Below are positions 4,310 to 5,158 of a stretch of DNA of 5,158 nt, piece by piece. The DNA comes from Syntrophaceae bacterium (lineage in GTDB: Bacteria > Desulfobacterota > Syntrophia > Syntrophales > UBA2185). The notes below the pieces were generated by a model. That model searched no databases. It had not been told where the DNA came from and was given only the letters and a program-made list of their open reading frames with translations. The stretch spans positions 1 to 5,158 of the forward strand of contig DNUI01000114.1 in the NCBI GenBank assembly GCA_003508565.1. Reading direction: 5' to 3'. Made by a program: the position numbers and the translations under genes. The first letter of the stretch is position 1. Every line of letters begins with the position of its first letter.

Positions 4310-4492
4310 ATGAAGAGAATCATTATGTTAGGAATTGTTTTAGTGATAATGCTTGTATCTATTGGAGGATGTTTCCCATGGTGGTGGGGTCCAGATGGCG
4401 GGGGTGGAGGAGGCGGAGGTCATGACAGAGGTGGAGGACATCACGGAGATGGAGGTCAGGATAGGCATCAAAGGCATGATGAACGACGTTAG
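4310..4492 (+). CDS. Small Gly/His-rich lipoprotein
   Basis: This 60-aa putative lipoprotein has the signal peptide MKRIIMLGIVLVIMLVSIGG and Cys 21 as the likely acylation site (IGGC). The mature part is unusual: FPWWWGPD, a run of eight Gly (30-37), then a His/Asp/Arg/Gly-rich hydrophilic tail (HDRGGGHHGDGG). It is low-complexity and surely disordered. Six histidines with Asp residues could bind metal ions or polyanions, but this is inference. The ATG at 4310 is chosen over an in-frame TTG at 4292 because AAAGGAGGGG (4297-4306) is placed for it and only this start gives a proper signal peptide. The gene for the secreted Trp/Tyr-rich protein starts 77 bp downstream, suggesting one transcript. 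Similar Trp/Gly-rich small lipoproteins are common and uncharacterised in Gram-negatives. Confidence 0.75.
   Translation: MKRIIMLGIVLVIMLVSIGGCFPWWWGPDGGGGGGGGHDRGGGHHGDGGQDRHQRHDERR
4397..4419 (+). other. G-rich tract with two-tetrad quadruplex potential
   Basis: The coding strand of the Gly run has six closely spaced GG or longer blocks separated by single bases. Such tracts can form a two-tetrad G-quadruplex in mRNA, but here the composition follows from Gly codons and may have no separate function. Confidence 0.3.
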
Positions 4493-4569
4493 GAAAAAAA
4501 GAAAGGAGAGCATCACTACAACTCCGGCTACATGAGGTTAAATTGGTTATAGATAAAGGAGACTACAAA

Positions 4570-5158
4570 ATGAAAAAGTTACTTTTTGGAACAATACTTT
4601 TGGCATTGGTATTTGTATTTCCTATTCCAACGATGGCAAGAGTAGATGTGGGCATTAGCATTTCTCTGCCGCCGCCCATCGTATTTGCCGCACCACCGAT
4701 GTTGATAGTGCTGCCTGAGACGTATGTCTATGCCGTCCCTGATGTAGACGCAGACATCTTCTTCTACAATGGTTGGTGGTGGCGCCTGTGGGAAGGGCGA
4801 TGGTATCGCTCACATTATTATAACCGGGGCTGGCGTTATTATAAGAATGTTCCAAGTTTTTATTTTGATGTAGACCCAGGTTGGAGAGGATACTACAGAG
4901 ACCGTAATTGGTACGGGCACCGGTGGGACTATGAACGGATTCCTCACCAACAACTTCGACAGAACTGGAAGAGCTGGCAAAATGATCGACGTTGGGAAAG
5001 GAAAGGAACTTGGGGCGTCCAGAACTATCAACCTCGACCGCAACCACAGAGACAGGAACTAAGACAACAAAGGCAACAGCAATATCAACAGAGGCCTGAG
5101 GTACAGCAACATCAGCAACAGAGACAACCCCAGGTTCAGCAACCAAAAAGACAACCTC
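4570..5158 (+). CDS. Secreted Trp/Tyr-rich protein with Gln-rich tail (3' truncated)
   Basis: The gene is open to the window edge (196 codons, no stop). The signal peptide is MKKLLFGTILLALVFVFPIP, with likely cleavage after TMA (residue 23), so the protein is exported to the periplasm or beyond. The mature start RVDVGISISLPPPIVFAAPP and the following VLPETYVYAVPDVDADIFFY are typical of a conserved but uncharacterised group in deltaproteobacteria-like genomes. Residues 67-120 are dense in Trp/Tyr/Arg/Gly, with NGWWWRLWEGRWYRS and repeated aromatic motifs like those of YXWGXW-type proteins. A conserved-looking stretch (IPHQQLRQNWKSW, 124-136) precedes a second Trp cluster (140-149). From about 154 onward the sequence is Gln/Arg/Pro low-complexity, probably disordered. 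AAAGGAG (4555-4561) lies 8 nt before the ATG. It probably shares a transcript with the Gly/His-rich lipoprotein. A surface or periplasmic matrix role is speculative. Confidence 0.82.
   Translation, partial: MKKLLFGTILLALVFVFPIPTMARVDVGISISLPPPIVFAAPPMLIVLPETYVYAVPDVDADIFFYNGWWWRLWEGRWYRSHYYNRGWRYYKNVPSFYFDVDPGWRGYYRDRNWYGHRWDYERIPHQQLRQNWKSWQNDRRWERKGTWGVQNYQPRPQPQRQELRQQRQQQYQQRPEVQQHQQQRQPQVQQPKRQP

Noticed and set aside
4353..4535. 60-codon plus-strand ORF
   Set aside because: It is out of frame within the Gly/His-rich lipoprotein, and its Glu/Val-rich text is a by-product of GGAGGT-type repeats.
4655..5146. Long minus-strand ORFs (163 and 77 codons)
   Set aside because: These are antisense to the secreted Trp/Tyr-rich protein, which has a clear signal peptide, Shine-Dalgarno and family-like sequence on the plus strand.
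5019..5158. CAG/CAA-rich tail as a repeat array or CRISPR-like feature
   Set aside because: It has no fixed repeat unit or spacers; it is the Gln-rich coding tail of the secreted protein.

Overview
The window looks like a gene-sparse accessory stretch of a Gram-negative bacterial chromosome. Every gene recognised with confidence encodes a small envelope protein: a BON-domain lipoprotein, a DUF3568-like lipoprotein, an lmo0937-family membrane peptide, a Thivi_2564-family membrane peptide, a Gly/His-rich lipoprotein and a large secreted Trp/Tyr-rich protein. I associate this combination with Desulfobacterota (former Deltaproteobacteria) and related anaerobes. That placement is inference from family content only, because no rRNA or phylogenetic marker is present.

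Layout. Positions 1-269 hold no convincing gene. Positions 270-1032 (+) carry two closely spaced ORFs of unknown function: an 85-aa Cys/His-containing protein and a 165-aa mostly helical protein, in visibly A/T-rich DNA. Positions 1033-1472 are mostly non-coding, with one weak minus-strand ORF (1213-1377). Positions 1473-2733 form a minus-strand cluster, read from right to left: BON lipoprotein (2733-2419), a strong 18-bp hairpin (2336-2293), the 49-aa lmo0937-family gene (2265-2116), a doubtful 45-aa ORF (2065-1928) and the DUF3568-like lipoprotein (1928-1473). A good sigma-70-type promoter candidate sits upstream of the BON gene (2833-2805).

Positions 2915-4262 are scarred by mobile-element decay. 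An IS3-type OrfA N-terminus with a frameshift lies at 2995-3116 (+). A piece of IS21-type IstB with a damaged Walker A motif lies at 4035-3919 (-). A C-terminal ORF fragment with no start lies at 4262-4104 (-). Between the two IS scraps is an intact Thivi_2564-family gene (3723-3914, +). Positions 4310-5158 (+) hold the Gly/His-rich lipoprotein and, 77 bp downstream, a secreted Trp/Tyr-rich protein with a Gln-rich tail that runs off the window.

How they may work together: BON, lmo0937, Thivi_2564 and small lipoprotein genes are plausibly part of an envelope or general stress set. Their clustering here, between IS remnants, suggests an island of small envelope genes. I found no CRISPR array, tRNA, rRNA, complete transposon or clearly new multi-gene system. 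The least explained parts are the 270-1032 gene pair, the BON-lmo0937 intergenic hairpin and the orphan fragment at 4104-4262.
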